This document shows, piece by piece, positions 28,612 through 37,995 of a DNA stretch of 64,000 bases; position 1 is the stretch's first letter; every line of letters begins with the position of its first letter. The DNA comes from Rhodospirillales bacterium. GTDB taxonomy: Bacteria > Pseudomonadota > Alphaproteobacteria > Rhodospirillales > Shumkoniaceae. Below the pieces are notes generated by a model. It was not told the origin of the DNA, made no database searches, and saw nothing but the letters and a program-made list of their open reading frames with translations. The DNA lies in contig JACZKS010000147.1 in the NCBI GenBank assembly GCA_014859895.1, positions 1 to 64,000 on the forward strand. Direction: 5' to 3'. The translations under genes and the position numbers were made by a program.

Positions 28612-30273
28612 TCAGGCAGCCGCCATGACGCCGGGCTGGATGGCTTCGAGATCGTCATGCACCGTAGTAATCGGCATAATATTGAAGGTGTCGACCAGCA
28701 CCTTGAGCACGGCCGGCGTCACGAAGGCCGGCAGCTTGGGCCCGATGCGGATGTTCTTGACGCCCAGGTGCAGAAGGGCCAGCAGCACGCAGACCGCCTT
28801 TTGCTCGTACCACGACAACACCAGATTCAACGGCAAGCTGTTGACGTCGGTGCCGAAGGCCTCGGCCAGCGCCAGGGCAACACGAATGGCCGAGAAAGAG
28901 TCGTTGCACTGGCCCATGTCGAGCAGGCGCGGCAGGCCGCCGATCTCGCCCAGGTCGCAGTCGAGCACCCGGAACTTGCCGCAGCCCAGTGTCATCACCA
29001 CCCAGTCCTTGGGCATGGTTTCGGCCAACTCGGTATAGTAGTTGCGGCCTGGCTCAGCGCCGTCGCAACCGCCGATCAATACGAAGCGTTTGATTGCTCC
29101 GCTCTTGACGGCGTCGATCACGGTGTCGGCGACGCCGAGCACGGCATTGTGGCCGAAGCCGACGTGATGGTACTTGGCGGGTGAGGCGTCGACGAAACCG
29201 CGGCAGTCGAGCGCCGCCTCGATCACCGCCGAGAAGTCGCGATTGCCGATGTGCGCGACGCCCGGCCAAGCCACCAGACCGCTGGTAAAGATGCGCGCCT
29301 GATAAGATTCACGCGGCTTCTGCATGCAGTTGGTGGTCATCAGGATGGCGCCGGGAAAGCGGTCGAATTCGGCCGCCTGCTTCTGCCAGGCGCCGCCATA
29401 GTGGCCGACTAGGTGGGGATGCTTCTTCAGTTCCGGATACCCGTGGGCCGGCAGCATCTCGCCGTGGGTGTAGACATTGATGCCTTTGCCGGCGGTCTGC
29501 TTCAGCAACTCATCCAGATCCTTAAGGTCGTGGCCCGACACCAGGATGGCCTTGCCCGGCACGTTGCCCATCAGCACCTTGGTCGGCACCGGATTGCCGT
29601 AGGCGCCGGTGTTGGCGGAATCGAGCAGGGCGAGCACGCGCAGCGAAATCTCGCCGCACTTGAGGTTCATGGCGATCAGCGCATCGACCGTGGGCGCGGG
29701 ATCGGTCAGGAAATCGAGAGCCTCGTGGAAGAAGGCATAGACGACCGGGTCCTCCTTGCCGAGGATCGCCGCATGTTCGGCATAAGCGGCGGCACCCTTG
29801 ATGCCGTAGGTCAGCAATTCTTGCAGGCTGGCGGCATCGGCGCCGAGCGCATTGATGCGCCCGAGGATGGAGACGGTGCGGCCTTGCGCTTGCAGGCCGG
29901 CATCGTCGGCAGCCGGCGTCCAGGTGGCCGGCCCGGCGAGAGCCGCCGGAACTTTCCCCGCCGCCATGCTGGCCTCTTGGTAGAGCCGCTTGGCGCGATC
30001 GCGCATCTCGGCGGCACGGCGCAGCAGGCCGACCATGCGGGCCGGATCGAAGTTGACGTTGGTCACGGTGGTGAACAGCGCCTCTATGGTGAAGCGATCC
30101 ACCTGCGGATCGCAGGCGCCGAGCTGGGCCGCCTGGTGGGCGTACTGGGAAATCCCCTTGGTGGCGTGGATCAGCAGATCCTGGAGGACGGCGACGTCCT
30201 CGGTCTTACCGCAAATGCTTTTCTCGATGCAGGCGGTCCCATGGGCGGTCTGTTCACACTGATAGCAGAACAC
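28612..30273 (-). CDS. hcp: Hybrid cluster protein (hydroxylamine reductase-like)
   Basis: Hybrid cluster (prismane) protein of 553 residues. The N-terminal cluster motif is Cys3, Cys6, Cys15, Cys21 (MFCYQCEQTAHGTACIEKSI then C), the C-x2-C-x8-C-x5-C spacing of the strict-anaerobe class I type with a [4Fe-4S] cluster. Downstream ligands of the Fe-S-O hybrid cluster fall in VYTHGEMLPAHGYPELKKH, TTNCMQKPRESYQ and TLGCGKFRVLDCDLG. The enzyme reduces hydroxylamine in vitro and is linked to NO metabolism and S-nitrosylation in vivo. No hcr reductase gene or FNR/NsrR-like site is evident nearby. Its presence suggests growth under low oxygen or nitrosative stress. Confidence 0.95.
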   Translation of the reverse strand: MFCYQCEQTAHGTACIEKSICGKTEDVAVLQDLLIHATKGISQYAHQAAQLGACDPQVDRFTIEALFTTVTNVNFDPARMVGLLRRAAEMRDRAKRLYQEASMAAGKVPAALAGPATWTPAADDAGLQAQGRTVSILGRINALGADAASLQELLTYGIKGAAAYAEHAAILGKEDPVVYAFFHEALDFLTDPAPTVDALIAMNLKCGEISLRVLALLDSANTGAYGNPVPTKVLMGNVPGKAILVSGHDLKDLDELLKQTAGKGINVYTHGEMLPAHGYPELKKHPHLVGHYGGAWQKQAAEFDRFPGAILMTTNCMQKPRESYQARIFTSGLVAWPGVAHIGNRDFSAVIEAALDCRGFVDASPAKYHHVGFGHNAVLGVADTVIDAVKSGAIKRFVLIGGCDGAEPGRNYYTELAETMPKDWVVMTLGCGKFRVLDCDLGEIGGLPRLLDMGQCNDSFSAIRVALALAEAFGTDVNSLPLNLVLSWYEQKAVCVLLALLHLGVKNIRIGPKLPAFVTPAVLKVLVDTFNIMPITTVHDDLEAIQPGVMAAA

Positions 30274-30390
30274 GGCGTTTTCTCCTTCATGATGTTCTCA
30301 TTCGGCCCACCTGCCACGGCGCGAAGGGCGGCGGCGGACCGGGGGCGAATCCGTATGCGCCGATTTAGCGCTTCCGGCGGCCGATTTTCC

Positions 30391-30471
30391 TTGATCCCCG
30401 ATTGGACCCCGGTGCATATATCCTGCTAGTTGATGGAGGAATCGCCCCGCGCCTGCGCCGGGCGTTTTTTT
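30391..30471 (+). ncRNA. Possible short + strand RNA ending in a terminator
   Basis: The gap between hcp and the methyltransferase gene (both - strand) carries a + strand terminator: CGCCC (30443-30447), an inner GCGC/GCGC hairpin, GGGCG (30460-30464), then TTTTTTT (30465-30471). No + strand gene precedes it. Upstream, TTGATC (30391-30396) and CATATA (30415-30420) spaced by 18 bases could be a sigma-70-type promoter, giving a transcript of about 45 nt from ~30428. Only the terminator is strong evidence; promoter and RNA are inferred. Confidence 0.35.
30443..30471 (+). terminator. Orphan + strand terminator
   Basis: Stem CGCCC-C-GCGC / GCGC-C-GGGCG with one C-C mismatch and a two-base loop, followed by seven T on the + strand. 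On the - strand there is no T-run, so it does not serve the adjacent - strand methyltransferase gene. Confidence 0.8.
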
Positions 30472-30500
30472 ATGCGCTGGTTTGGGGACGAGGCGCCCGC

Positions 30501-31778
30501 TCAGCGCGAGAAGCGGGCCACCACCTCGATGTGGGCCGACCATGGGAACTGGTCGATGGGAAGGACCGAGTCCACCCGATAACCGCCGTCCTGCAGGATG
30601 CGGGCATCGCGCGCGAAGGTGGCCGGATTGCAGGACACCGCCACCACCACCGGCGGCCCGCCAATGGCCAGGGCCTCGGCCTGCGCCTTCGCGCCGGCAC
30701 GCGGCGGATCGAAGACCACCGACGCGAAGCGCCTCAATTCGGGGCCGCCCAGCGGGTTGCGAAAAAGGTCGCGCACCGCGCACTCGATGCGCCGCGTCCG
30801 CCCCAATGCGGCGATCAGTTCGGCGTCGCCATCGAATGCCTGCACGGCGCCCTTGGCCGCCAGCCGGAGCGCGAAGGTGCCGATGCCGCAGAAGAGGTCA
30901 GCCACCGGGAAGGCCCCGCCGACGGCCGCCTCGACACGTGTTGCAATGGCCGCCTCGCCCTCGGGACTGGCTTGCAGGAAGGACGCCGGCGGCGGCACTA
31001 CGGCAACACCGCCCACGGATAGGAAGGGCGCGCGAAATTCGGCCGCCAGATCGATCCGCCCGGCGCGCCGCCAACTCAGGCGGGCCAGGTTGCGCGCGCG
31101 GCCGAAGGCGCCCAGCCGTTCGAATACGGCCGCCGATGGTGGTGCGGCAAGGTCGAGACAAAGATCGGCGCCGCCGTCCGTCAGGGTCACCGCCACGTCG
31201 CCCGCCGCGCCGTGCGCGGCGATCTCGGCAACGAGCGCCCGCAGCGGTTCGACCAGTCCCGCCAGCCGGGGATCGAGGAGCGGGCACTGCCGCTGATCGA
31301 CGATGCGCCCGCTCGCCCTCGCGTTAAAGCCGAGGACGGCGCCGCCGCCGGTCACCCGGTAAGCGAAGACGGCGCGTCGCCGGCTTCCCGGGGCGATGGC
31401 GACGGTTTCCGCGACCGTCGTCTCTATCCCCCGCTGGCGCAGCGCGGTGACCACCCTCTCACGCTTCCACGTGGCCAAAGCCGCTGGCGCCAAGTGCTGC
31501 AACGAACAGCCGCCGCATTCGCCGAAATGGCGGCAGGCCGGCACCACGCGCTCGGCGGCCGGCTTCAGGACCTCGATCAGGCGGGCCTGGATGCCGTCTC
31601 CGGTCTCGCCGACGATCTCGGCCTTCACCCGCTCGCCGGTAAGTGCGAGGGGCACGAACAGCCGCTTTCCCTGCCAGAGGGCGACGCCGTCGCCGCGCAC
31701 GCCGACTTCCGCGATGTCGACCTCGATTGGCGGCAGGGCGGCGGCTCGGGCACGGGAAGGCAGGCGGGACCGTTTCAC
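30501..31778 (-). CDS. RNA m5U methyltransferase (TrmA/RlmD family)
   Basis: Class I SAM-dependent methyltransferase of 425 residues that makes 5-methyluridine in rRNA or tRNA. An N-terminal TRAM domain (about residues 18-75) is followed by an iron-sulfur motif (CRHFGECGGCSLQHL), the SAM site VADLFCGIGTFALRLAAKG, the PPRAG motif VVFDPPRAGAKAQ and the catalytic Cys in VAVSCNPATFARD. This arrangement fits RlmD-like enzymes; which RNA is modified cannot be told. The gene stands alone on the - strand; the + strand monooxygenase gene starts 39 bases away from its start. Confidence 0.9.
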   Translation of the reverse strand: MKRSRLPSRARAAALPPIEVDIAEVGVRGDGVALWQGKRLFVPLALTGERVKAEIVGETGDGIQARLIEVLKPAAERVVPACRHFGECGGCSLQHLAPAALATWKRERVVTALRQRGIETTVAETVAIAPGSRRRAVFAYRVTGGGAVLGFNARASGRIVDQRQCPLLDPRLAGLVEPLRALVAEIAAHGAAGDVAVTLTDGGADLCLDLAAPPSAAVFERLGAFGRARNLARLSWRRAGRIDLAAEFRAPFLSVGGVAVVPPPASFLQASPEGEAAIATRVEAAVGGAFPVADLFCGIGTFALRLAAKGAVQAFDGDAELIAALGRTRRIECAVRDLFRNPLGGPELRRFASVVFDPPRAGAKAQAEALAIGGPPVVVAVSCNPATFARDARILQDGGYRVDSVLPIDQFPWSAHIEVVARFSR

Positions 31779-31816
31779 TGTGCTATCCTGGATTGCCGAT
31801 TTCGATGGAGGGGAGC

Positions 31817-32122
31817 ATGTTCGTCGTTGCCGCGGAATTCCGCATCAAGCCGGATCGCATCGAGGATTTCAAGAAACTGATCGATTGGCAGGCCGAACGC
31901 TCGATCACCGAGGAGAAGGGCTGCCTGCAGTTCGACGTCTGCCAGCGCGAGGACGAACCCGGCACCTTCCTGCTTTACGAGGTTTACACCGACGCGACCG
32001 CCTTCGACGAGGACCACCTGAACGTGCCGCGTTTCGAATCCTTCCTCGGCCGGGCCAAGCCGATGATGGAGGCCGATCCCGTCATTGCCCGCCTAAACCG
32101 ACTGTTCGCCAATGCCAAGTAG
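31817..32122 (+). CDS. Antibiotic biosynthesis monooxygenase (ABM) domain protein
   Basis: Small dimeric ferredoxin-like fold protein of 101 residues. The pattern FVVAAEFRIKPDRIEDFKKL, EKGCLQFDVCQREDEPGTFL and YEVYTDATAFDEDHL matches the ABM/YgiN family, which includes quinol monooxygenases and heme-degrading enzymes. The ATG at 31817 has GGAGGGGAGC immediately upstream, which decides against the longer frame. Substrate unknown. It lies between a divergent methyltransferase gene and a convergent photolyase gene, so it is probably its own transcript. Confidence 0.85.
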   Translation: MFVVAAEFRIKPDRIEDFKKLIDWQAERSITEEKGCLQFDVCQREDEPGTFLLYEVYTDATAFDEDHLNVPRFESFLGRAKPMMEADPVIARLNRLFANAK

Positions 32123-32128
32123 GGACCG

Positions 32129-33568
32129 TCAGTGGCGAATCCGGGCCATTGCCTCAAGCGCGCGGCGCCGCGCCCACGCGTGATCGACCAGCGGATAGGG
32201 ATAGGTCTCCCCCAACCTGACGCTGGCCTCAGCCCGGACAGCGGCGGGAGCCTCCCACGGCCGATGCACCAAGCCCGCCGGCAGCCCAGCCAGTTCGGGC
32301 AACCAGCGTTTCACGTATTCGCCCTCGGGATCGAATTTTTCCCCCTGCAGGGTCGGATTGAAGATGCGGAAATAGGGGGCGGCGTCGGCACCGCAGCCGG
32401 CCACCCACTGCCAATTCGCCGCATTGCTGGCCGGATCGGCGTCAACCAGCGTATCCCAGAACCAGGCCTCGCCGGCCTGCCAAGGCAGGAGCAGATCCTT
32501 GACCAGGAAGGAGGCGGCGATCATGCGCACCCGGTTGTGCATCCACCCCGTCCGCCAGAGTTCGCGCATACCGGCATCGACGACGGGATAGCCGGTCAGG
32601 CCCCGCTGCCAGGCGGCGAGCGCCGGCCGGTCGTCGCGCCACGGAAAAGAGGCGAATTCCGGACGGACCGGCGCCTCCGCCAAATCCGGCCGGTAGTGCA
32701 ACAGATGATGCGAAAAGTCGCGCCAAGCCAGTTCCCTGAGAAAAGTTTCGGCGCCTGCGGTCAGTCCGCCGCCGCCGGCTTCGGCGGCCAACGTCACCCG
32801 GTGCCAACAGTCTCTCGGGCCGATCTCGCCGAAGCTGAGGTGCGGCGACAGCCGCGAGGTGCCCGCCGCGGCCGGCCGGTCGCGATTCGCCGCGTACCGG
32901 GCCAGCGCCGCATCGAGGAAGGCGTCGAGCCGCCACTGGGCAGCCTCCTCGCCCACTTTCCAGCACTCCCGAAGGCCTCCGCTCCAGTTGGGCTTTGACG
33001 GCAGCAGCCCCCAGCCCTCCAACCGGTCCGAAGCCGGCCACGCCATGGGTGCGGCTAGGCGGGAAGGCGGTGGCAACGGCGCCTCAATGCGCAGGCCCCG
33101 GCAAGCCTTGTAGAAGGGCGTGAATACCCGAAAGGGACCGCCACTCCGGCTGCGCACCGCTTCCGGTTCGACCAGCAGCGAACCAGCGAAGCGGCGGCAA
33201 TCGACGCCCTGCGCACCCAGGGTATCGCCCAGGCGGCGCTCCGCCTCGGCATCACCAGGCGCGTAGCCGCGAGTGAAATGGACGGCCCGCGCTCCCGTCT
33301 CCTCAGCCAGCCGGGATACCGCATCTAAGGCCCGCCCGCGCCTCAGCACCAGAGCACTGCCCTGCCGCCGGAGGTCGCCGTCCAGGGATCGCAGGCTGTG
33401 GTGCAGCCACCAGCGGCCGGCCCCACCCACAGCCCTCCGTCCCGGCGTGGCATCGTCGAGGACGTAAAGGGGGATCACCGGCGCCCCGCCTGTAGCGGCC
33501 GCCGCCAGCGCCGGATTGTCGGCAAGCCGGAGGTCCCGACGAAACCAGTGGATGATGGGGGCGATCAC
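32129..33568 (-). CDS. phrB: Deoxyribodipyrimidine photo-lyase
   Basis: Class I CPD photolyase/cryptochrome family protein of 479 residues that repairs pyrimidine dimers with light. The N-terminal antenna domain begins IIHWFRRDLRLADNPAL. The FAD-binding part shows ELAWRDFSHHLLHYRPDL, GMRELWRTGWMHNRVRMIAA and the long conserved block from WFWDTLVDADPASNAANWQW to PYFRIFNPTLQGEKFDPEGE (each quoted in part). The length is normal and no frameshift is seen. It ends seven bases after the + strand ABM gene (convergent) and follows the exchanger-family transporter gene by ten bases, so those two may be one transcript. Confidence 0.95.
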   Translation of the reverse strand: MIAPIIHWFRRDLRLADNPALAAAATGGAPVIPLYVLDDATPGRRAVGGAGRWWLHHSLRSLDGDLRRQGSALVLRRGRALDAVSRLAEETGARAVHFTRGYAPGDAEAERRLGDTLGAQGVDCRRFAGSLLVEPEAVRSRSGGPFRVFTPFYKACRGLRIEAPLPPPSRLAAPMAWPASDRLEGWGLLPSKPNWSGGLRECWKVGEEAAQWRLDAFLDAALARYAANRDRPAAAGTSRLSPHLSFGEIGPRDCWHRVTLAAEAGGGGLTAGAETFLRELAWRDFSHHLLHYRPDLAEAPVRPEFASFPWRDDRPALAAWQRGLTGYPVVDAGMRELWRTGWMHNRVRMIAASFLVKDLLLPWQAGEAWFWDTLVDADPASNAANWQWVAGCGADAAPYFRIFNPTLQGEKFDPEGEYVKRWLPELAGLPAGLVHRPWEAPAAVRAEASVRLGETYPYPLVDHAWARRRALEAMARIRH

Positions 33569-33578
33569 CCGACCGGCC

Positions 33579-35252
33579 TCAGAGGCCGGCCCAGAAGATC
33601 AGGACGAGAATCTGCGGGGCCAGGATGCGCAGGCACATGACCAGCGGATAGACCGTGGCGTAGGCGAGCGCCGGCGCCTCGGAGGGCGAGATCTGGTTGG
33701 CGAAGGCGAGCGCCGGCGGATCGGTCATGCTGCCGGCCAGCAGACCGCATACCGTCAGATAGTTGGTCTTCATGACGAGGCGGGCGAAGAAACCGACCAC
33801 CAACAGCGGAACAAGGGTGATCAGCGACGCCGCGGCCATCCACGCTAGGCCGTCGCCGTGAACGAGGGTTTCGAAGAAGCGGTCACCCGATTTGAGGCCG
33901 ACCACGGCCAGGAACAACACGATGCCGAATTCGCGCAGCGCATGGTTGGCGACCGGCGGCATGAACCAGACCATGGGGCCGATATGGCCGACCCGCGACA
34001 GCACTAGGGCGACGATCAGCGGCCCACCGGCGAGGCCCAGCTTCAGGGCCGCCGGCATCCCCGGCAGATAAATCGGGATACTGCCCAGCAGCACGCCGAG
34101 CGCGATGCCGATGAACATCGGCGCCAACTGCACCTGCTGGAGGCGCCGCTCGGAATTGCCAATGACGGCGGCGAACCCGCGGATGTCGATGGGGGTGCCA
34201 ATGGCGGTCAGGATGTCGCCGAACTGGAATTTGAGCGACGGCGTCGGCGACAACTCGACTCCCGCCCGGTTCACGCGCGAGACCACGACGTGATAGGCAT
34301 CCGTCGCGTTGAGCTCGGCCAGCGAGGTGCCCAGGATGTGCGAGTTGGTGACGACCAGGCGCTCCCAGCGCACGTCGGTGGCAGCCGCCTCCATTTCCGA
34401 CTGCACGGGCTCGCCCAGGATCATCTGCATTTCCTTGAGGCGCGGCCGCGGCCCGACGATGCGGAGCACGTCGCCGACACCGATGCGGCTTTCGCTGGTC
34501 GGCACCTCGACCCGCCCTTCGCGCATGAGGCGCGACACCACCAGCTCCAGCCGCTTGAGCCCCGGGATTTCGGGTACCGGCACGCCGTCGAGGTTCTTGT
34601 TGCGCACGGCAACGTCCATCACCTCCAGCCCGGCGACCTCGGAGCGGCGCTCCTTCTCGAAGGCGACGGCCTCTCGATCGACGTTGATGCCGAGAAAAAG
34701 ACGGATGAGCCCCATAGCCAGCAGGATGCCGGCGATGCCGAAGGGATAGGCCACGGCGTAGCCAAGGCCAGGCATCGCGAGGTCGGCTGCCGGAGCGCCC
34801 ATGGTGCGCAGCATTTCCTGGCCGGCGGCGAGCGACGGCGTGTTGGTGACGCCGCCCGAGAACAGGCCCAGGACTACCGGCAGCGGAATATCGGTCAGCG
34901 CGTAGATGCCTCCGGCCACCGCCGACCCCATTACCACCAGGGCGGCGGCCATGGCGTTGAGTGCCGGACCCGACTGCCTGAAGGCGGCAAAGAAGCCGGG
35001 GCCGACCTGGATGCCGATGGTGTAGACGAACAGGATCAGCCCGAACTCCTGGATGAAGTGCATGGCGGCCGGCGCCACCTCGCCGCTGAAATGGCCGACC
35101 AGGATGCCGGCGAACAGGACGCCGCCGATACCCAGAGAAACCGCCCTGTAGCGGATGTTGCCGAGGGCGATGCCCAGCGCCGCGACAATGCTCAGCAGCA
35201 GCGTCGCCTGGGCGATTTCGTTGAGACCGCCGAAAACGTTCAGAAAATCCAT
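33579..35252 (-). CDS. Aspartate:alanine exchanger (AAE) family transporter
   Basis: Inner-membrane protein of 557 residues with two membrane blocks of about five segments each (residues ~5-180 and ~370-555). Two cytoplasmic TrkA-C (RCK_C) domains lie in the middle (about 200-360; visible as KRLELVVSRLMREGRVEVP and WERLVVTNSHILGTSLAELN). The motif FGLILFVYTIGIQVGPGFF and its second-half counterpart FGIVLFLAVVGLKSGDRFF are typical of the AAE/YidE family. Known members exchange aspartate for alanine or export succinate; this substrate is unknown. I prefer the ATG at 35252 (MDFLNVFGGLNEIAQ); an upstream ATG at 35282 adds ten residues. Confidence 0.88.
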   Translation of the reverse strand: MDFLNVFGGLNEIAQATLLLSIVAALGIALGNIRYRAVSLGIGGVLFAGILVGHFSGEVAPAAMHFIQEFGLILFVYTIGIQVGPGFFAAFRQSGPALNAMAAALVVMGSAVAGGIYALTDIPLPVVLGLFSGGVTNTPSLAAGQEMLRTMGAPAADLAMPGLGYAVAYPFGIAGILLAMGLIRLFLGINVDREAVAFEKERRSEVAGLEVMDVAVRNKNLDGVPVPEIPGLKRLELVVSRLMREGRVEVPTSESRIGVGDVLRIVGPRPRLKEMQMILGEPVQSEMEAAATDVRWERLVVTNSHILGTSLAELNATDAYHVVVSRVNRAGVELSPTPSLKFQFGDILTAIGTPIDIRGFAAVIGNSERRLQQVQLAPMFIGIALGVLLGSIPIYLPGMPAALKLGLAGGPLIVALVLSRVGHIGPMVWFMPPVANHALREFGIVLFLAVVGLKSGDRFFETLVHGDGLAWMAAASLITLVPLLVVGFFARLVMKTNYLTVCGLLAGSMTDPPALAFANQISPSEAPALAYATVYPLVMCLRILAPQILVLIFWAGL

Positions 35253-35458
35253 AAGACCCACGTACCCGAAATGATCAGACACCGGCCAAAAATGGGTATC
35301 TCGGCCGGAGGGGCAAAGGGTTTACCCTCAAATGCCCGCCATTGCCAGCCCCGGTTGCGACGCCGACGGCCTTTTCCGGGCACCCTGCGATAACGACTTG
35401 GATCGGGCGACCCCGCGTGCTGAAATGGGAATACCCTTCATTCGGAAAGAGGAAGCCC

Positions 35459-35902
35459 ATGAACGACAAAACCGCCCCCCAGAGCGCCGCGTCCACCGAA
35501 ACCCGGCCAGTCGGCACTCGCATCCTGCATACCATGCTCCGGGTCTTCGACCTCGACCGCTCAATCGATTTTTATACCACGGCCTTCGGCATGGCGCTGC
35601 TGCGCAAGACCGACTTTCCCGGCGGCCGGTTCACGCTGGCCTTCGTCGGATACGGCGCCGAGGAAGACGACGCCGTCCTCGAATTCACCCATAACTGGGA
35701 CCAGAAGGAGCCCTACGAGATCGGCACCGCCTATGGCCATATCGCCATCGCCGTGCCCGATGCCTACCGGGCCTGCGAAGTCCTGGAAAAGAACGGCGCC
35801 AAGATCACCCGGCCGGCCGGACCGATGAAGCACGGCACCCGGGTGATCGCCTTCGTCGAAGACCCCGACGGCTACAAGATCGAACTGGTTCAAAGGGACT
35901 GA
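35459..35902 (+). CDS. gloA: Lactoylglutathione lyase (glyoxalase I)
   Basis: Metal-dependent isomerase of 147 residues that turns the hemithioacetal of methylglyoxal and glutathione into S-lactoylglutathione. VOC fold with metal ligands in the expected places: His in [10 protein letters not shown], Glu in VLEFTHNW, His in AYGHIAIAV and Glu in [21 protein letters not shown] is the usual first-module signature. The ATG at 35459 has AAGAGGAA upstream. Its stop overlaps the start of the TPP enzyme gene (TGATG), so the two are translationally coupled, an unusual partner. Confidence 0.93.
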   Translation: MNDKTAPQSAASTETRPVGTRILHTMLRVFDLDRSIDFYTTAFGMALLRKTDFPGGRFTLAFVGYGAEEDDAVLEFTHNWDQKEPYEIGTAYGHIAIAVPDAYRACEVLEKNGAKITRPAGPMKHGTRVIAFVEDPDGYKIELVQRD

Positions 35903-37638
35903 TGATGCCCACCGTCGCCAAGCGGCCCGCCGCCGCCGGGAAAGCGGCCGCCTCGCCTTCCGGCAACCAACGCACCGGCGGCCAGATCCTGGTCGATTCC
36001 TTGCGCGTGCATGGCGTCGAACGCGCCTTCTGCGTGCCGGGCGAAAGCTACATCGCGGCGCTCGACGCGCTGCACGACGCGCCCGAGATCGACCTTATCG
36101 TCTGCCGCCACGAAAGCGGCGCCGCCATGATGGCCGATGCCTACGGCAAAATGACCGGAAATCCGGGCATCTGCTTCGTCACCCGCGGGCCGGGGGCGAC
36201 CAACGCCAGTTCCGGCGTGCACATCGCCTATCAGGATTCGACGCCGATGATCCTGATCATCGGGCAGGTGGCGCGGCGCATGCTGGACCGCGAGGCCTTC
36301 CAGGAGATCGACTACCGGCGCATGTTCGGCCAGATGGCCAAGTGGGTGGCGCAGATCGACGATGCGGCGCGCATCCCCGAATACATCAGCCGCGCCTTCC
36401 ACACGGCAACGACGGGCCGCCCCGGCCCGGTGGTGCTGGCCGTCCCCGAGGACGTCTTCCGCGAGCGGGCGTTTGCCAAGGAAGCCCGCGCTTTCGTGCG
36501 CGCGGACGCCCATCCGGGAGCGGCCGACATGGACCGCCTGCGCGGCTTGCTGAGCGAGGCCAGGAACCCCTTCGTCATCCTCGGCGGCGGCGGCTGGAAC
36601 GCCGCCGCCTGCGCCGACATCCGCCAATTCGTCGAGCGCAATTCACTGCCGGTCGGCACCGCCTTCCGCTGCCAGGACTATTTCGACAACACGCTACCCA
36701 ACTACGTCGGCGACGTCGGCATCGGCATCAATCCCAAGCTGACGGCGCGCATCCGCGAGGCCGATCTTTTGATCGACGTGGGCTCGCGCCTGGAAGAGAT
36801 GGTGACGTCGGGCTATACTCTGATCGACATCCCGCAGCCGAAGCAGACCCTGGTCCATGTTTATCCGGGAGCCGAGGAGCTGGGCCGGGTCTACCGGCCG
36901 GATCTGCCGATCCACGCCTCTATGCCCGCCTTCGCCGCCGCCGCCGCCGCGATGGAGCCGGTCGGCTTCGCGCCGTGGGCCGAGCGGGTGCCGGCGGCGC
37001 GGGCGGAATTCATCGAGTGGACGACGCCCAGGGCGACGCCCGGCACCATCCAGATGGGCGAGATCATGGCCTATCTGCGCGACACCCTTCCCGAGGACGC
37101 CATCATCTGCAACGGGGCGGGCAACTACACCACCTGGGTGCATCGCTACTACCGCTTCCGCCGCTACCGCACCCAATTGGCGCCGCGTTGCGGCTCCATG
37201 GGCTACAGCCTGCCCGCCGCGGTGTCGGCCAAACGCCACTATCCGGGCCGCCCGGTCATCGCCTTCGTCGGCGACGGCTGCTTCATGATGACGGCCCAGG
37301 AACTGGCCACCGCCGTCATGTACCGGCTGGCCATCATCGTCATCGTCATCAACAACGGCATGTACGGCACCATCCGCATGCACCAGGAACGCGCCTATCC
37401 CACGCGCGCCTATGGGGTCGACCTGGTCAACCCCGACTTCGCCGCCTTCGCCCGCGCCTTTGGCGCCGTCGGCGAAACCATCCACCGTACCGAGGACTTC
37501 GTGCCCGCCTTCGAGAGGGCGCTCACCACCGACCGGCCGGTCGTGCTCGAACTGCTGCTCGACCCCGAGGTCATCACACCCACCCGCACCCTGACCGAAA
37601 TCCAAGAGGAAGCGTTGAGCCGTCTGGCCCAGGAGTAG
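35902..37638 (+). CDS. Thiamine-diphosphate enzyme, acetolactate synthase-like
   Basis: TPP-dependent enzyme of 578 residues with the three-domain layout of acetolactate synthase large subunits and related decarboxylases. The cofactor-activating Glu is in VCRHESGAAMMADAYGK (residue ~73), followed by TRGPGATNASSGVHIA, the central FAD/ADP-like domain, and the TPP motif GDGCFMMTAQELATAVMYRL with INNGMYG. There is no adjacent regulatory subunit (ilvN), so it may be a catabolic or substrate-specific member (glyoxylate carboligase, sulfoacetaldehyde or other 2-oxo acid enzymes are alternatives). It overlaps glyoxalase I, which hints at aldehyde or 2-oxo acid metabolism. Confidence 0.85.
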   Translation: MMPTVAKRPAAAGKAAASPSGNQRTGGQILVDSLRVHGVERAFCVPGESYIAALDALHDAPEIDLIVCRHESGAAMMADAYGKMTGNPGICFVTRGPGATNASSGVHIAYQDSTPMILIIGQVARRMLDREAFQEIDYRRMFGQMAKWVAQIDDAARIPEYISRAFHTATTGRPGPVVLAVPEDVFRERAFAKEARAFVRADAHPGAADMDRLRGLLSEARNPFVILGGGGWNAAACADIRQFVERNSLPVGTAFRCQDYFDNTLPNYVGDVGIGINPKLTARIREADLLIDVGSRLEEMVTSGYTLIDIPQPKQTLVHVYPGAEELGRVYRPDLPIHASMPAFAAAAAAMEPVGFAPWAERVPAARAEFIEWTTPRATPGTIQMGEIMAYLRDTLPEDAIICNGAGNYTTWVHRYYRFRRYRTQLAPRCGSMGYSLPAAVSAKRHYPGRPVIAFVGDGCFMMTAQELATAVMYRLAIIVIVINNGMYGTIRMHQERAYPTRAYGVDLVNPDFAAFARAFGAVGETIHRTEDFVPAFERALTTDRPVVLELLLDPEVITPTRTLTEIQEEALSRLAQE

Positions 37639-37653
37639 GACCTGGTTCTTTCC

Positions 37654-37986
37654 ATGAGCGAGGAGCGCGACCCAAGGCCTGCCCCGTCGTCCCGCGTGCG
37701 GGCGCTGTGGCTGGGCGAGGTTCCGCTGAAGGTCGCCTTCTGGTGGCATGCGATGGTGGTGGGCACGCTCATCAACGTGTTGGCGACCTTGCTCTTCGTC
37801 GCCCTGCAATCCCTGAAGACGCCGGACGCCGTGAGCTTTGCCGTCTTCTTTCTGCCGATCCCTTACAACGTTTTCATCGCCATCGCCGTATGGCACAGTG
37901 CCGGCCGCTACGCCGGGCCGCCGCTTCATGCCCATCTGGCTCGCCTTGGCGTCTGCCTGTGGGCGATCGGCGCGAGCCTCACCTGA
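37654..37986 (+). CDS. Small membrane protein of unknown function
   Basis: Protein of 110 residues with a charged N-terminus and three hydrophobic segments (about residues 25-50, 58-80 and 90-108). No family is recognised. It starts 15 bases after the TPP enzyme gene in the same direction and ends ten bases before the convergent GH105 gene, so it probably belongs to the glyoxalase/TPP transcript. Base composition matches its neighbours. Confidence 0.6.
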   Translation: MSEERDPRPAPSSRVRALWLGEVPLKVAFWWHAMVVGTLINVLATLLFVALQSLKTPDAVSFAVFFLPIPYNVFIAIAVWHSAGRYAGPPLHAHLARLGVCLWAIGASLT

Positions 37987-37995
37987 AAAGCTGGT

